Position numbers and translations under genes: made by a program
DNA from: Candidatus Omnitrophota bacterium
Lineage (GTDB): Bacteria > Hinthialibacterota > Hinthialibacteria > Hinthialibacterales > JAKPRU01
Assembly: GCA_029570205.1 (NCBI GenBank)
Contig: JAKQSI010000065.1
Span: 124,001-188,000 of the forward strand
DNA: 64,000 bases
Reading direction: 5' to 3'
Notes under the pieces: model-generated
Databases searched by the model: none
Seen by the model: only the letters and a program-made list of their open reading frames with translations
Told to the model about the DNA's origin: nothing
Shown here: positions 41,631 through 50,807 of the stretch, piece by piece
Layout: every line of letters starts with the position of its first letter
Numbering within the stretch: the stretch's first letter is position 1

Positions 41631-42669
41631 GTCAAACATCACAGCAAAGAGCCGTTCGCTGTCGCGTCTTACGTGGGACCGATTTCGTCGCAATCCGCGA
41701 GGGATGGCCGGTTTCTATGTAGTTGTCCTGCTGGTACTCATTGCGTTTTTCAGTCCGCTCATTGCAAACCGTCAACCGATTGTTTGTAAATATCGCGGGA
41801 ATTGGTACTTTCCGGGGATGGTCGATGTGGTTCACCATATTCCTTTCATGGATCGCATGGTTAAGAAATCGCCTCCGTTCGGTATGGCTACGTTTCATGC
41901 GAAACGGGAGCTGTCGAATCAGGACTTCGCCATCTGGCCGCCGATCCCGTACGGTCCCCGCGACACATCGGCGGACACATTCGAGCCGCCGGGCCGGGAG
42001 CATCTCCTTGGGACCGATCAAAATGGCAGGGACCTCGCGGCGCGGATCGTCTACGGAACAATTGTCTCCATTCAGGTGGGGATGGTGTCGATGGGAATTG
42101 CCACGTTGATCGGCATCTTCCTGGGGGCGCTGGCGGGATATCTGGGAGGTTGGGTCGATATAGTCATTTCACGGTTTATTGAAATTATCCAATGTTTCCC
42201 GACGTTTTTTCTGATTCTTGCCGTTCTGGCCTGGCTGGATCCGAGTATCATCAATGTCATGGTCGTGATCGGGCTGACCAGCTGGACGTCTATCGCGCGA
42301 TACACTCGTGGGGAATTTATTCGGTTACAGTCGCAGGAATATGTACTCGCATCCCGTGCGCTGGGTTGCCGTCCGTTACGGATCATGTTCCGTCATCTTC
42401 TTCCGAATGCGATTGCGCCGGTACTGGTGACCGTTACTTTCGGAGTCGCGTCGGCGATTCTGGCAGAGGCAGGATTATCCTGGCTCGGATTTGGGGTCCA
42501 GCAACCGGACCCGTCCTGGGGCAATATCCTTCGTGACGCATACGACCATTTGCGGTCTGCGCCGCATCTGGTCTACCCGCCCTGTGTCGCGATATTTCTT
42601 GCCGTGCTGAGCTACAATCTGGTCGGCGATGCCCTTCGGGACGCCATCGACCCGCGAATCGCCGATTAA
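41623..42669 (+). CDS. ABC transporter permease (DppC/OppC type)
   Basis: This is a 348-residue permease. The N-terminal part WDRFRRNPRGMAGFYVVVLL precedes a periplasmic loop longer than usual (about 45-125, WYFPGMVDVVHHIPFMDRMV), then HLLGTDQNGRDLAARIVYG, the OppC signature. It continues with IGIFLGALAGYLGGWVDI and the EAA loop SQEYVLASRALGCRPLRIM, and ends AEAGLSWLGFGVQQPDPSWG. The start ATG lies 8 nt before the stop of the partner permease. The extended loop after helix 1 is seen in OppC relatives encoded with family 5 binding proteins in similar bacteria. It probably imports the product of the lyase operon. ATP-binding subunits must be encoded elsewhere. Confidence 0.92.
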   Translation: MTESNITAKSRSLSRLTWDRFRRNPRGMAGFYVVVLLVLIAFFSPLIANRQPIVCKYRGNWYFPGMVDVVHHIPFMDRMVKKSPPFGMATFHAKRELSNQDFAIWPPIPYGPRDTSADTFEPPGREHLLGTDQNGRDLAARIVYGTIVSIQVGMVSMGIATLIGIFLGALAGYLGGWVDIVISRFIEIIQCFPTFFLILAVLAWLDPSIINVMVVIGLTSWTSIARYTRGEFIRLQSQEYVLASRALGCRPLRIMFRHLLPNAIAPVLVTVTFGVASAILAEAGLSWLGFGVQQPDPSWGNILRDAYDHLRSAPHLVYPPCVAIFLAVLSYNLVGDALRDAIDPRIAD

Positions 42670-42680
42670 GTTTGATTTGT

Positions 42681-43175
42681 CTACTTGCTTTCCATAAACG
42701 CCCGCGCAATTCTCTCCGCCATCGCGCGAGGCTCGGCGACGAAGGTTCGCACACCGGCAATGATATCCAGAAATCCCAACTCATTCTTATACCGTGGAAC
42801 GATATGCAAATGGAGATGTTCGATGCTCGCGCCGCCGAACGGGCCGAGGTTGTAGCCGATGTTGAATCCGTGCGGATTGTATTCTTTCTCCAGAATGTTC
42901 AGGCACCGGGTTTGCAGAACGTGGAGGTGTGCCGCCTCTTCCCCGGTTAGATCGCGCGGATCGCATATATGGCGGATCGGGACAATCATCACATGGCCGG
43001 GATTGTAAGGGTACAGATTGACCATGACAATGAAGGAGTCATCACGATACACCTCCAATCGCTCAACGACTTCCTCACGCCGAATCACCGAACAGAGAAT
43101 GCAATCCACTTTCGGACGGTCTCCTTTAACATAGGCTAGTTTTCCGGGCACGAACAGATGATCTCGTTTCAGCAT
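42681..43175 (-). CDS. HIT family hydrolase/phosphorylase (Ap4A phosphorylase-like)
   Basis: This is a 164-residue histidine-triad protein. CILCSVI near residue 25 is the usual zinc/cysteine start. VNLYPYNPGHVMIVPIRH forms the nucleotide-binding strand, and SIEHLHLHIVPRY (HxHxH triad) is the active site. NIGYNLGPFGGASI is typical of bacterial Ap4A phosphorylase-like and adenylylsulfate-handling HIT proteins. The substrate is probably a dinucleoside polyphosphate or nucleotidyl-phosphate. The start ATG is at 43175. It is convergent with the permease operon (11-bp gap). Confidence 0.92.
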   Translation of the reverse strand: MLKRDHLFVPGKLAYVKGDRPKVDCILCSVIRREEVVERLEVYRDDSFIVMVNLYPYNPGHVMIVPIRHICDPRDLTGEEAAHLHVLQTRCLNILEKEYNPHGFNIGYNLGPFGGASIEHLHLHIVPRYKNELGFLDIIAGVRTFVAEPRAMAERIARAFMESK

Positions 43176-43214
43176 CGCGTATTCTCAAATTGTTTATGAT
43201 ATCCTCGGTTAATT

Positions 43215-43433
43215 TCATTGGTGTTCCCGAGAACGGAATGAACCCGAAATTGGTCCTCGGAAAAAAACGAAGCCAACTTCGAGGGCGTCATCCTGCAGCG
43301 CCTCGTGAACTCTTCGGTGACGTTCCCGATATTCTTCTTCCGAAACGGCTTTGGACGGATGGACACCGAGTGTCGTTTCGATGATCCGGTTGAGCGTCTT
43401 AAATTCCCGTGAATGCCGGATATTCCGAGGCAT
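43215..43433 (-). pseudogene. Short remnant resembling a creatinase-type (M24 peptidase) N-terminus
   Basis: This is a 72-codon frame with SD-like GGAGAAGG before the ATG. VSEEEYRERHRRVHEALQ followed by EVGFVFF resembles the first helix and strand of creatinase N-terminal domains (ERRRRVREAM...LDALLV). The frame then changes character (RGPISGSFRSREHQ) and stops, leaving out most of any M24 protein. It is either a deletion remnant or an unrelated small protein. The similarity is weak. Confidence 0.3.
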
Positions 43434-43600
43434 GTCCTTCTCCACGTTGATCGGATGAGCGCAACTGCTTGGTCTATGCTGCCTTGTCCACGCGGGTCTG
43501 TCGAGGGATGAATGAGGGGTTTCGCAGAACCGGAGGGAATGTCAAAATAGGTGTATCGGGCAGTCAGGGTCCATTTCGACCGGATGGAGACGGAACCACC

Positions 43601-44611
43601 ATGAAACGTCGTCGGTTTCTCAAAAGGATCTCATCGGCTGGGCTTGTGTTGGCGCTGGGCGCCGGTTCCGCGCGGCGGAAAGCGTTCGGTGAATCGGCGG
43701 CGATTTCGACCGGCGGGAAATCGCGAATTATTGTAGCGCGCCGTCCGGGGAAATTGCTTGTTGACGGAAAACCGAATCCGCCGGAGATTTCCGATTTGCT
43801 GGGCCGGGGAATCTGCGCCCTTCTGGATGAGAAAGATTGCGGCGCCGCATGGAAGAAACTCTTTTCCCCGGAGGATGTTGTGGGAGTCAAGATCAACACC
43901 TTGGGAGGAAAGGGGATCGCCAACCGGCCGGAGACGGTCCGGGCGGTCTGTGAAGCGCTTCAGGCGGCAGGCGTTCCGCCGCAGCAGATTATCGTGTGGG
44001 ACCGGCTTTCCCAGGAGATGCAGCGAGCCGGGTTTGAAATTGTTACGGAGGGGGACCGTCCACGTTGTTATGGAAGCGATGCGCTCGGAGACCGGGCGTA
44101 TCGACGTCAAACGGAGAGTTCAGGAAGCATCGGGTCCTGCTTCTCCAACATTCTGTCCAAACAATGCACGGCGCTGATCAACATGGGTGTTCTTAAAGAC
44201 CATGATCTTTCCGGGATTTCCATTGCCATGAAAAACCTGTTCGGCGTGATTCATAATCCGAATCGGTATCATTTCGATGTGCATAAGGACCCGTATCTGC
44301 CCGATTTGGCAATGCACCCTCCGCTTCGTCAGAAACTGCGATTGAACGTGATTGACGCTCTGACTGCGCAGTACCACAATGGCCCCGCTTACAAGGCAGA
44401 ATACACGTGGCCGTTTGAGGGCATCCTGTTGGGCCTGGATTTGGTTGCGGTGGATCGTGTCGGATGGGATGTGATTGAGGCGCGGCGGAAAGAGGCGGGG
44501 CTTCCCTCTCTGAAAGAATCCGGCCGCGCTCCCGAATACCTGCAAATCGCAGAGGAAAAAGGGCTTGGATTTGCCGATTCGGCAAAGATCGAGACGATTG
44601 AGGTGACCTGA
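43601..44611 (+). CDS. DUF362 protein with Tat signal
   Basis: This is a 336-residue protein. It has a twin-arginine signal (KRRRFLKRISSAGLVLALGA) followed by a DUF362 domain: DVVGVKINTLGGKGIANRPE, LQAAGVPPQQIIVWDR, INMGVLKDHDLSGISIAMKNLFG and the HPPLRQKLRLNVIDAL strand. DUF362 domains often occur alone or with ferredoxins. Their reaction is unknown, but links with Fe-S and radical SAM proteins are frequent. The ATG at 43601 gives a proper Tat signal. Upstream codons do not. The next gene, a radical SAM protein also with a Tat-like signal, starts 24 nt later, so they form an operon and may be co-exported. Confidence 0.88.
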   Translation: MKRRRFLKRISSAGLVLALGAGSARRKAFGESAAISTGGKSRIIVARRPGKLLVDGKPNPPEISDLLGRGICALLDEKDCGAAWKKLFSPEDVVGVKINTLGGKGIANRPETVRAVCEALQAAGVPPQQIIVWDRLSQEMQRAGFEIVTEGDRPRCYGSDALGDRAYRRQTESSGSIGSCFSNILSKQCTALINMGVLKDHDLSGISIAMKNLFGVIHNPNRYHFDVHKDPYLPDLAMHPPLRQKLRLNVIDALTAQYHNGPAYKAEYTWPFEGILLGLDLVAVDRVGWDVIEARRKEAGLPSLKESGRAPEYLQIAEEKGLGFADSAKIETIEVT

Positions 44612-44635
44612 CAAGACATCTCATGGGAGGCTGAT

Positions 44636-45781
44636 ATGAACAGATTCTCACGTCGCGCGTTTCTTTGCACTACCGCTTGTGCCTCTCTGTCCGGCATTGT
44701 CGTCCCGAATGCGCAAGCGCAAAGACGTGTTGAGCCAGGCGAGCCGGACGAGGTGTTTGTCCATGAGGCCCGTCATTTTTCCCGTCTTGAGGATACAAAA
44801 GTCCAATGCCTTCTGTGCCCGAAACAGTGTCGTGTGGCAGACAAGGAACGAGGGTATTGCGGTGTCCGCGAGAACCGGGATGGGACCTATTACACCCTGG
44901 TCTACGGACGGGTTTGCTCCCTGAATGTCGATCCCATTGAAAAGAAACCCCTGTTTCATTATCTGCCCGGCACAAACGCTTTTTCCGTTGCGACAGCGGG
45001 CTGCAACATGGAATGCAAGTTCTGTCAGAATTATGAAATCTCCCAATTTCGTCCCGAGCAGGTTGCAGCTTATGATATGAACCACACGATGACGGCGGAG
45101 ATTGCAAAACAACAGGCTTGCCCGACTATCGCGTACACTTATTCGGAACCGGTAGTGTTTTATGAATACATGTACGATGCCGCGGTAGAGGGTCGCAAAC
45201 TCGGTATCGGCAGCGTAGCGATCTCCAACGGCTACATTCAGGAACAACCGCTTCGCGAGCTCTGCAAAGTCCTGACTGCAATTAAGATCGATTTTAAAGC
45301 GTTTACCGAGAAGTTTTACCGAGAGACATGCAGCGGCGAACTGAAACCGGTATTGCGAACCCTGGAGATCCTTAAAGAAGAAAGAATCTGGTTTGAATTA
45401 GTTGTTCTAATTGTTCCGACCCTCAACGACAGCGACGAGGAAAACAAGCAGATGGCGAAATGGATTCACGACAATCTCGGCGACAGCGTGCCGGTCCATT
45501 TTTCTCGATATCATCCCACATACAAAATCCGGGATATCCCGCCCACCCCTGTTGCCACATTAGAGCGGATTCGAAATCACGCGCTGGATGCCGGGCTGAA
45601 ATATGTCTACCTGGGGAATCTGCCGGGACATCCGGGAGAAGACACCTGCTGCCCGAACTGCCGCGAGGTTTTAATCAATCGTACCGGATACCAGATCAAC
45701 AGCAATCAACTGGTTAACGGAAAGTGCCCCAAGTGCGCCACGGCCATTCCGGGAGTCTGGAAAGATCCGCTGAAGACGTGA
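44636..45781 (+). CDS. AmmeMemoRadiSam-type radical SAM enzyme with Tat-like signal
   Basis: This is a 381-residue radical SAM protein of the group linked to AMMECR1/Memo genes (PflA-like). The N-terminus is unusual for this class: NRFSRRAFLCTTACASLSG followed by a cleavage-like AQA resembles a Tat signal. After it come a Cys-rich zinc/Fe-S segment, CLLCPKQCRVADKERGYCGV, then the SAM cluster motif CNMECKFCQNYEIS. YTYSEPVVFYEYM, AIKIDFKAFTEKFYR and RYHPTYKIRDIPPTP follow in family order, and a C-terminal four-cysteine ribbon (CCPNC...CPKC) ends it. The target is unknown. ATG start with GGGAGG. It is coupled to the DUF362 gene (24-nt gap). Confidence 0.88.
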   Translation: MNRFSRRAFLCTTACASLSGIVVPNAQAQRRVEPGEPDEVFVHEARHFSRLEDTKVQCLLCPKQCRVADKERGYCGVRENRDGTYYTLVYGRVCSLNVDPIEKKPLFHYLPGTNAFSVATAGCNMECKFCQNYEISQFRPEQVAAYDMNHTMTAEIAKQQACPTIAYTYSEPVVFYEYMYDAAVEGRKLGIGSVAISNGYIQEQPLRELCKVLTAIKIDFKAFTEKFYRETCSGELKPVLRTLEILKEERIWFELVVLIVPTLNDSDEENKQMAKWIHDNLGDSVPVHFSRYHPTYKIRDIPPTPVATLERIRNHALDAGLKYVYLGNLPGHPGEDTCCPNCREVLINRTGYQINSNQLVNGKCPKCATAIPGVWKDPLKT

Positions 45782-45914
45782 GTTCGAATCAACAGGTACT
45801 GTTCCCGGCCCACGCGGGAGGCCGTGAGCCGCCCCCCGAAGGATCCGCGCAAGATCAGAAGGCCCTTCGTGTCGTGTAAACGAATGGTCCTGACACAGGG
45901 GTCCCCGAAAAGCC

Positions 45915-45942
45915 TTGCACTTTTGTTTTCCGAAGGTATGTT
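45915..45942 (+). promoter_or_regulatory. Candidate promoter of purL
   Basis: TTGCAC (45915-45920) and TATGTT (45937-45942) are spaced by 16 bp and end 33 nt before the purL start. No riboswitch-like structure is apparent in the 194-bp gap. Confidence 0.35.
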
Positions 45943-45975
45943 CTTTGCATCTTTCTGAACGACCGGGAACTGAAT

Positions 45976-48333
45976 ATGGACACCTTGGCACAAGAAATCT
46001 TCGACAATGAAAAACGGCTGGCGGAAACCCTCCGATCTTATGGACTCGCATTGACTCCGGCGGAGGCGCAGCGCATCCGGCAACGCCTGAACCGTCCGCC
46101 CACATTGCCGGAACTGTTTATTTTCGATATCGAATGGAGCGAACACTGTTCGTATAAAAGCAGCAAAGCGCTTCTCAAGAAATACCTCCCGACCACCGGC
46201 AGCAAGGTCATCCAAGGCCCCGAAGAGGACGCCGGTATCCTGGAATTGACTGAATTCAACGGCGACCGGTACGGCATTGTGATCGCCCATGAAAGCCACA
46301 ACCACCCCTCGCAGGTGCTTCCGTTCGAGGGAGCGGCGACCGGTATCGGCGGGATTGTGCGGGATGTGGACTGTATGGGGGCACAGGTGATCGGCTCCGC
46401 GGACCCGCTGCGGTTCGGCGATCCCAACGGCAAACACGCCGAGCGCACACGCGCCATCGCCCAGGGTGTCATTGAGGGAATCTGGCATTACGGAAACGCG
46501 CTGGGGATTCCCAATCTGGGCGGGGATGTTGTGTTCGATTCCGGCTATGATGACAACTGCCTGGTAAATGTCGTGGCGGTGGGCCTGGTTAAAGAGAACG
46601 AAATTATCCATAGCCGCGTGCCCGCGTGTGGGGTCGGCTATGACCTGATCCTGGTCGGTAAACCGACCGATTACACCGGCCTGGGCGGCGCATCGTTCGC
46701 ATCCGGCACGTTGGACCAGAACGCCGACGAGGCCAATAAGGGCGCGGTACAGGTTCCCGACCCGTTCCTGAAAAATGTGCTTCTTCACCGGAAGGCGAAC
46801 GAGGCGGTCTGGCGCCGGGCACGGGAACTTGGCCTTGAAATCGGTATGAAAGATCTTGGCGCGGGCGGAATTGCCTGTGCCTCCTCGGAAATGGGCGCAT
46901 CTGCCGGATTCGGCGTGGAGATCAATCTGGACCGTATCCATGTCGCGTTCCCGGATATCCCCAGCCAGGTCATTCTTTGCGCCGAGACACAGGAACGGTA
47001 TCTGTTTGCTGTACCGCCGGAGTTCACGCCGGAAGTGCTGAAAATCTACAATGAGGACTGGGACCTTCCGCGCATCTGCTCCGGTGCGGGGGCGTCCCGG
47101 ATTGGGACGGCCCTCAAAGAGCCGGTGATGCGCGTCCTTCGGGGCGGCGAGGTAGTCTGCGATCTGCCCATTGATTTTGTAGTAGAGGGTATTGCGTATA
47201 ATCGGGAGAGTCGCAAGCCTGTCGTAGAGTTCCCTCCTGCATCTATTCCCAGACCTTCGGATATCGGAGAGATCACATTACGGCTTCTGGGAAGCCCGAA
47301 TATCGGATCGAAGCATCCCGTCTATCATCATTATGATACCGAAATTCAGGGCAATGCAATTCTCCGTCCCGGCGAGGCGGATGCGGGGGTAATCGCTCCG
47401 CTGGATGGATGTTCTGCAGGTATGGCGCTTTCGGTAGACGGGAATCCGTCTTACGGTAAAATTTCTCCATATTGGGGCGGGGCCACGGCGGTAGCCGAGG
47501 CAATGCGCAATGTCGCCGCCGTTGGAGCGCGGCCTTACGGTCTGACCGACTGTCTCAATTACGGGAATCCTGAAGTCCCCGAAGATTTCTGGGCGCTGGA
47601 AGAGGGAATCAAGGGAATCTCCGATGCCGCGCGGAATCTGTACGATCCCAAGGGTGTTCCCGAAGCGATTCCGTTTGTCTCCGGCAATGTGTCTCTTTAC
47701 AACCGCTCGGTGACCGGCGTCTCGGTTCCTCCCTCGCCGATTATTTGCTGTGTGGGGGTTTTGGACGATTATTCCAAAGCCATCACGCAGGGTCTCAAAC
47801 GGAGCGGCAATCGCATTCTGTTAGCCGGTGACCGCTTTGCGGAATTGGGCGGGTCCGCCTACGAACAGATTCTGGGATTGCCGGTCAGTCGGGAGATCCC
47901 CATCGTTCGCTACGAGCTGGAACGCGGACTCATTTACGGAACCGTGGAGGCTATTCACCGCGGCCTTATTTGCGCTGCGCATGACATCTCGAACGGAGGG
48001 CTGTTGATTTCCCTGGCGGAAATGATTCTAACCGCTCACCGCTCCGGTAATTTTGGATTACAGATCGACCTGGGAGAAATAAAGACCGATCTTCGTCCCG
48101 ACTATTTTCTGTTCAGCGAATCCAGCGGGTTTGTATTGGAGGTTCGGGATGAGGATGTCGCCGCCGTGAAGAGCCTGTTCCAGGAATATCAGGTAGACAT
48201 TCATACAATCGGTCGTGTAACCGATACTCGTCGGCTATCCGTAACCTGGACCGACAGGAAAGACATCTGTACGCTGCCGGTTCTTGTAATGCGTGACACC
48301 TGGGAAAATGCCTTGACAGGGGTGTTTATTTGA
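45976..48333 (+). CDS. purL: Phosphoribosylformylglycinamidine synthase subunit II
   Basis: This is a 785-residue small-type PurL of purine synthesis. It uses ammonia delivered by PurQ (with PurS) and ATP to turn FGAR into FGAM. Seen: WSEHCSYKSSK with the catalytic His, ESHNHPSQVLPFEGAATGIG, DPNGKHAERTRAI, GMKDLGAGGIACASSEMG, GPTxxG-like Gly-rich loops, and a second AIRS-like half with CSAGMALSVDG and GDRFAELGGSAYEQILG. HDISNGGLLISLAEM is near the end. The length is normal for the two-subunit form. purQ and purS are not in the window. The ATG at 45976 follows GGGA at about 10 nt. Confidence 0.97.
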   Translation: MDTLAQEIFDNEKRLAETLRSYGLALTPAEAQRIRQRLNRPPTLPELFIFDIEWSEHCSYKSSKALLKKYLPTTGSKVIQGPEEDAGILELTEFNGDRYGIVIAHESHNHPSQVLPFEGAATGIGGIVRDVDCMGAQVIGSADPLRFGDPNGKHAERTRAIAQGVIEGIWHYGNALGIPNLGGDVVFDSGYDDNCLVNVVAVGLVKENEIIHSRVPACGVGYDLILVGKPTDYTGLGGASFASGTLDQNADEANKGAVQVPDPFLKNVLLHRKANEAVWRRARELGLEIGMKDLGAGGIACASSEMGASAGFGVEINLDRIHVAFPDIPSQVILCAETQERYLFAVPPEFTPEVLKIYNEDWDLPRICSGAGASRIGTALKEPVMRVLRGGEVVCDLPIDFVVEGIAYNRESRKPVVEFPPASIPRPSDIGEITLRLLGSPNIGSKHPVYHHYDTEIQGNAILRPGEADAGVIAPLDGCSAGMALSVDGNPSYGKISPYWGGATAVAEAMRNVAAVGARPYGLTDCLNYGNPEVPEDFWALEEGIKGISDAARNLYDPKGVPEAIPFVSGNVSLYNRSVTGVSVPPSPIICCVGVLDDYSKAITQGLKRSGNRILLAGDRFAELGGSAYEQILGLPVSREIPIVRYELERGLIYGTVEAIHRGLICAAHDISNGGLLISLAEMILTAHRSGNFGLQIDLGEIKTDLRPDYFLFSESSGFVLEVRDEDVAAVKSLFQEYQVDIHTIGRVTDTRRLSVTWTDRKDICTLPVLVMRDTWENALTGVFI

Positions 48334-48339
48334 ATTGAC

Positions 48340-48460
48340 TTCCCTTCCCCCAATCCCCTTCCCCACGTATGGAGAAGGGAAGAGCGGCCTGGATTCCGGC
48401 TTTCGCCGGAATGACGCTCCTCTCCCTCTCCACCCTTGGAGAGGGGGGCAGGGGGTGAGG
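48340..48460. repeat. Three-hairpin repeat cluster between convergent genes
   Basis: There are three stems: CTTCCCTTC pairing with GAAGGGAAG; ATTCCGGC pairing with GCCGGAAT around TTTC; and CCCTCTCCA pairing with TGGAGAGGG around CCCT. The third (48416-48460) is related to the hairpin at 54615-54654. The cluster lies between the stops of purL and the convergent DUF1080 gene, and may serve as a bidirectional transcription barrier. Confidence 0.55.
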
Positions 48461-48473
48461 AAATAGATCGAAT

Positions 48474-49190
48474 TCACTCCAGCGGCCGGATGCGGATATT
48501 TCGGAACGAGACGCTCCCATGATCGCCCTGCAATACGATCGGCCCGGTTGCCCGTTCCTTTTCATGCACATACGGGCCGCCGGTTGCGCCGCACACATCG
48601 ATATCCTCGAGGATCTTTGTGCCGTTGTGATAGACGGTCAGTCGTGCCTTTTTGGTCATTTTGCCGGAAGAGGCAACAGTCGGCGCGTGGAACACGATAT
48701 CGAAACTCTGCCATTCCCCGGCGGGCTTGGAGGCATTGACTAACGGGGCCACCCGCCCGTAGAGAGATCCGTTTTCCCCCATTCCGGGAGGCCGTCCGAA
48801 CGAATCCAGTAGTTGAATCTCATACTGCCCTTTGAGAAAGATACCGCTGTTGCTGTTTTTCGGCATGTTGAATTCGAGATACAATTCTACGCTGCCGAAT
48901 TCTGCTGTCGTTACCAGATCGGTTCCATGATCCAGAGGAAAGGCCCCGGTTGGAGTCGTGTTCACCATCGCCCCATCTTGAACGCTCCAACTATCTACAC
49001 CATGGCGATGAGCCAATTTCCAGCCGGTCAAATCTTTACCGTTGAACAGTTCGATCCAGCCGTCCTCAGCGGTCCGGTAGAGGGCGGGTGTTGCATATTT
49101 GCAGGTTACGGCCCCGTGCCGTGGCGCGGAAGCACACGCGCCAAACAACAGTGCCATTGTGAAAATCGATCCATGTAAATATCGGGACAT
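48474..49190 (-). CDS. DUF1080 lipoprotein (second copy)
   Basis: This is a 238-residue exported protein with the lipobox LFGAC (Cys near 18). The DUF1080 domain is complete: GWIELFNGKDLTGWKLAHRH, SWSVQDGAMVNTTP, EFGSVELYLEFNMPKNSNSGIFLKG, QYEIQLLDSFGRPPGMG, NASKPAGEWQSFDIVFHAPT and IVLQGDHGSVSFRNIRIRPL. It is a separate subgroup from the DUF1080 at 21442, with a longer loop before the last strand. The proposed role is hydrolysis of keto-sugar glycosides or carbohydrate binding. The ATG at 49190 has AGGAG 6 nt upstream. The longer frame start at 49205 does not. Confidence 0.9.
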   Translation of the reverse strand: MSRYLHGSIFTMALLFGACASAPRHGAVTCKYATPALYRTAEDGWIELFNGKDLTGWKLAHRHGVDSWSVQDGAMVNTTPTGAFPLDHGTDLVTTAEFGSVELYLEFNMPKNSNSGIFLKGQYEIQLLDSFGRPPGMGENGSLYGRVAPLVNASKPAGEWQSFDIVFHAPTVASSGKMTKKARLTVYHNGTKILEDIDVCGATGGPYVHEKERATGPIVLQGDHGSVSFRNIRIRPLE

Positions 49191-49269
49191 TTGTTTCTCC
49201 TGCATAACATTCCCTCACCCCAACCGTCTCCGGAAGTCCGGTAGGGGCACGTGGCAACGTGCCTCTACG

Positions 49270-50745
49270 TTACCGTTCTACCGGAATCGGGCCGAAAGCC
49301 GGGACCGCCATGTCCTTTTCGTCGACAACAGTGCAATACGTATCCGCGCCCCAGCCGTAGTAAAGAATCGAATCCGCCGGGGCTTCGGCCGCAAGATCCA
49401 ATATGACAGCATTCGGGGTACTTTCCTCCAAACGCTGATCGTAAATCAGGTACAAATCAGCCCGGTCTTGATTCCGAATGGAGAACCCGTTTACTCGTCC
49501 CGGCCCGGTCAGTTTTCCGTTCACATTCTGGAATGTCACGATTACCTTGTGTCCGCCATCGTTCACATATTTCGCTGCCGGATCGGACGGTCCGATGAGG
49601 ATATCCGTCTGCCCGAACAGGTCGCGACAGGCCAGGTTCGCCAGCCGTTTGCCGAGTCGTTTGTGCCCTTCCGTCCCGACATGGATCGGATCGTCCAGTT
49701 CCAGATCCATCGCGGGTACTACCCCGCAGTGAGGAATCTCACCGGCCAGACGACGCTGGGCATCCTGAACGATATTCCAATCGTTAATGGAAACCTTGTA
49801 ATGGATAAACCGGCCGATCTGTACATAATAGAACGGCAGATCGGGTTCGTTGAAATCCTGTCGCACGGCCGTGATAAACTCTCGGAATTTCTTCTCGTAC
49901 TCGGGAGCGATGGTCGGGCTTGCATCCGATTCCCCCTGATACCACAGGATACCCTTTACTTTCCCTCCCACAACCTGGAAGCGCCGAACCATGGAGCCGT
50001 ACAGAGAAGCGCCCCCCTCGAATTTCTTGCCGAAATGCCATTGATCCATCGAGGTTCCACCGTGTGCACAGGGCACAAGACCAATCGGAATTCCGGTCCG
50101 CGCCACCATTTCTTTAGCGAACGGAAGCGCCGGCCCGGCCCCTTTCTTTGTGGCGTTTCGCCATTTTTCCGCCTCTTGTTTTCGTTTTGCTTCATCGGTT
50201 AGTTTTCCCCAGTGTACCGGGTCGATGGATTCCAGCAGAGCGTGAAGCGGCTCCTTCGCGATGGTCCATCGTTCCGCATACTCGTAATTGTGAACCAGTG
50301 GCGAGGGTTCCTCCGCATTTGCCAGGTTGCCGTATCCCTGCATATTCGATTGCCCGGCCAAAATCCACAAGTCGCCGACCAGGATGTCCTTTATGGCTAA
50401 CGGCTCGGATTCACTTTTCTTCAGACGGATTTGAATGGTATACGGACCGCCGACCGGAATCTTTTCGATTGTTCCATGCCAGATAGTGTCTTTGCACTCC
50501 GCAAGTGTTTGCCATTGAAGTCCATTAACGTTTTCGTTGTCCTTGAGAACTGTAAACTCAACAACAGCGTCCTTTTCGGATGTGCCTGAGACCTGCACAG
50601 ATGCGGTGTTATCCGCGCCACGTTGCAGAACCTGAAAATCCATTAACCCCTCTGTAATCGCCAATTCCGCAGCCTTCGCCGTCAAAACGAATACACACAG
50701 GAATATCCAACTCCATAGAAAAACAAATCGATGCCGTTGTTTCAT
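49270..50745 (-). CDS. Sialate O-acetylesterase-like (SASA domain) protein
   Basis: This is a 491-residue secreted esterase-like protein with a signal peptide (RFVFLWSWIFLCVFVLTAKA). An N-terminal beta region (about 25-125) precedes the SGNH-hydrolase-like SASA domain: DLWILAGQSNMQGYG (catalytic Ser), CAHGGTSMDQWH (Gly block), ILWYQGESDA, and DDPIHVGTEGHKRLGKRLA (catalytic Asp/His). It would remove acetyl esters from sialic acids or other sugars outside the cytoplasm. A C-terminal beta domain (AVILDLAAEAPADSILYYGWG) is typical of the longer relatives. The ATG at 50745 follows GGAGG. Located behind the sugar ABC transporter on the same strand (62-bp gap), suggesting shared regulation. Confidence 0.9.
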   Translation of the reverse strand: MKQRHRFVFLWSWIFLCVFVLTAKAAELAITEGLMDFQVLQRGADNTASVQVSGTSEKDAVVEFTVLKDNENVNGLQWQTLAECKDTIWHGTIEKIPVGGPYTIQIRLKKSESEPLAIKDILVGDLWILAGQSNMQGYGNLANAEEPSPLVHNYEYAERWTIAKEPLHALLESIDPVHWGKLTDEAKRKQEAEKWRNATKKGAGPALPFAKEMVARTGIPIGLVPCAHGGTSMDQWHFGKKFEGGASLYGSMVRRFQVVGGKVKGILWYQGESDASPTIAPEYEKKFREFITAVRQDFNEPDLPFYYVQIGRFIHYKVSINDWNIVQDAQRRLAGEIPHCGVVPAMDLELDDPIHVGTEGHKRLGKRLANLACRDLFGQTDILIGPSDPAAKYVNDGGHKVIVTFQNVNGKLTGPGRVNGFSIRNQDRADLYLIYDQRLEESTPNAVILDLAAEAPADSILYYGWGADTYCTVVDEKDMAVPAFGPIPVER

Positions 50746-50807
50746 CGAAATACCTCCGGTTCGGATTTCACAATGCACATTATTTTTAGGGCAAATCGCC
50801 GTCGGAT

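Noticed and set aside
45706-46941. 411-residue frame antisense to the start of purL
   Set aside because: purL is certain, and the antisense frame would cross the purL promoter and the end of the radical SAM gene.
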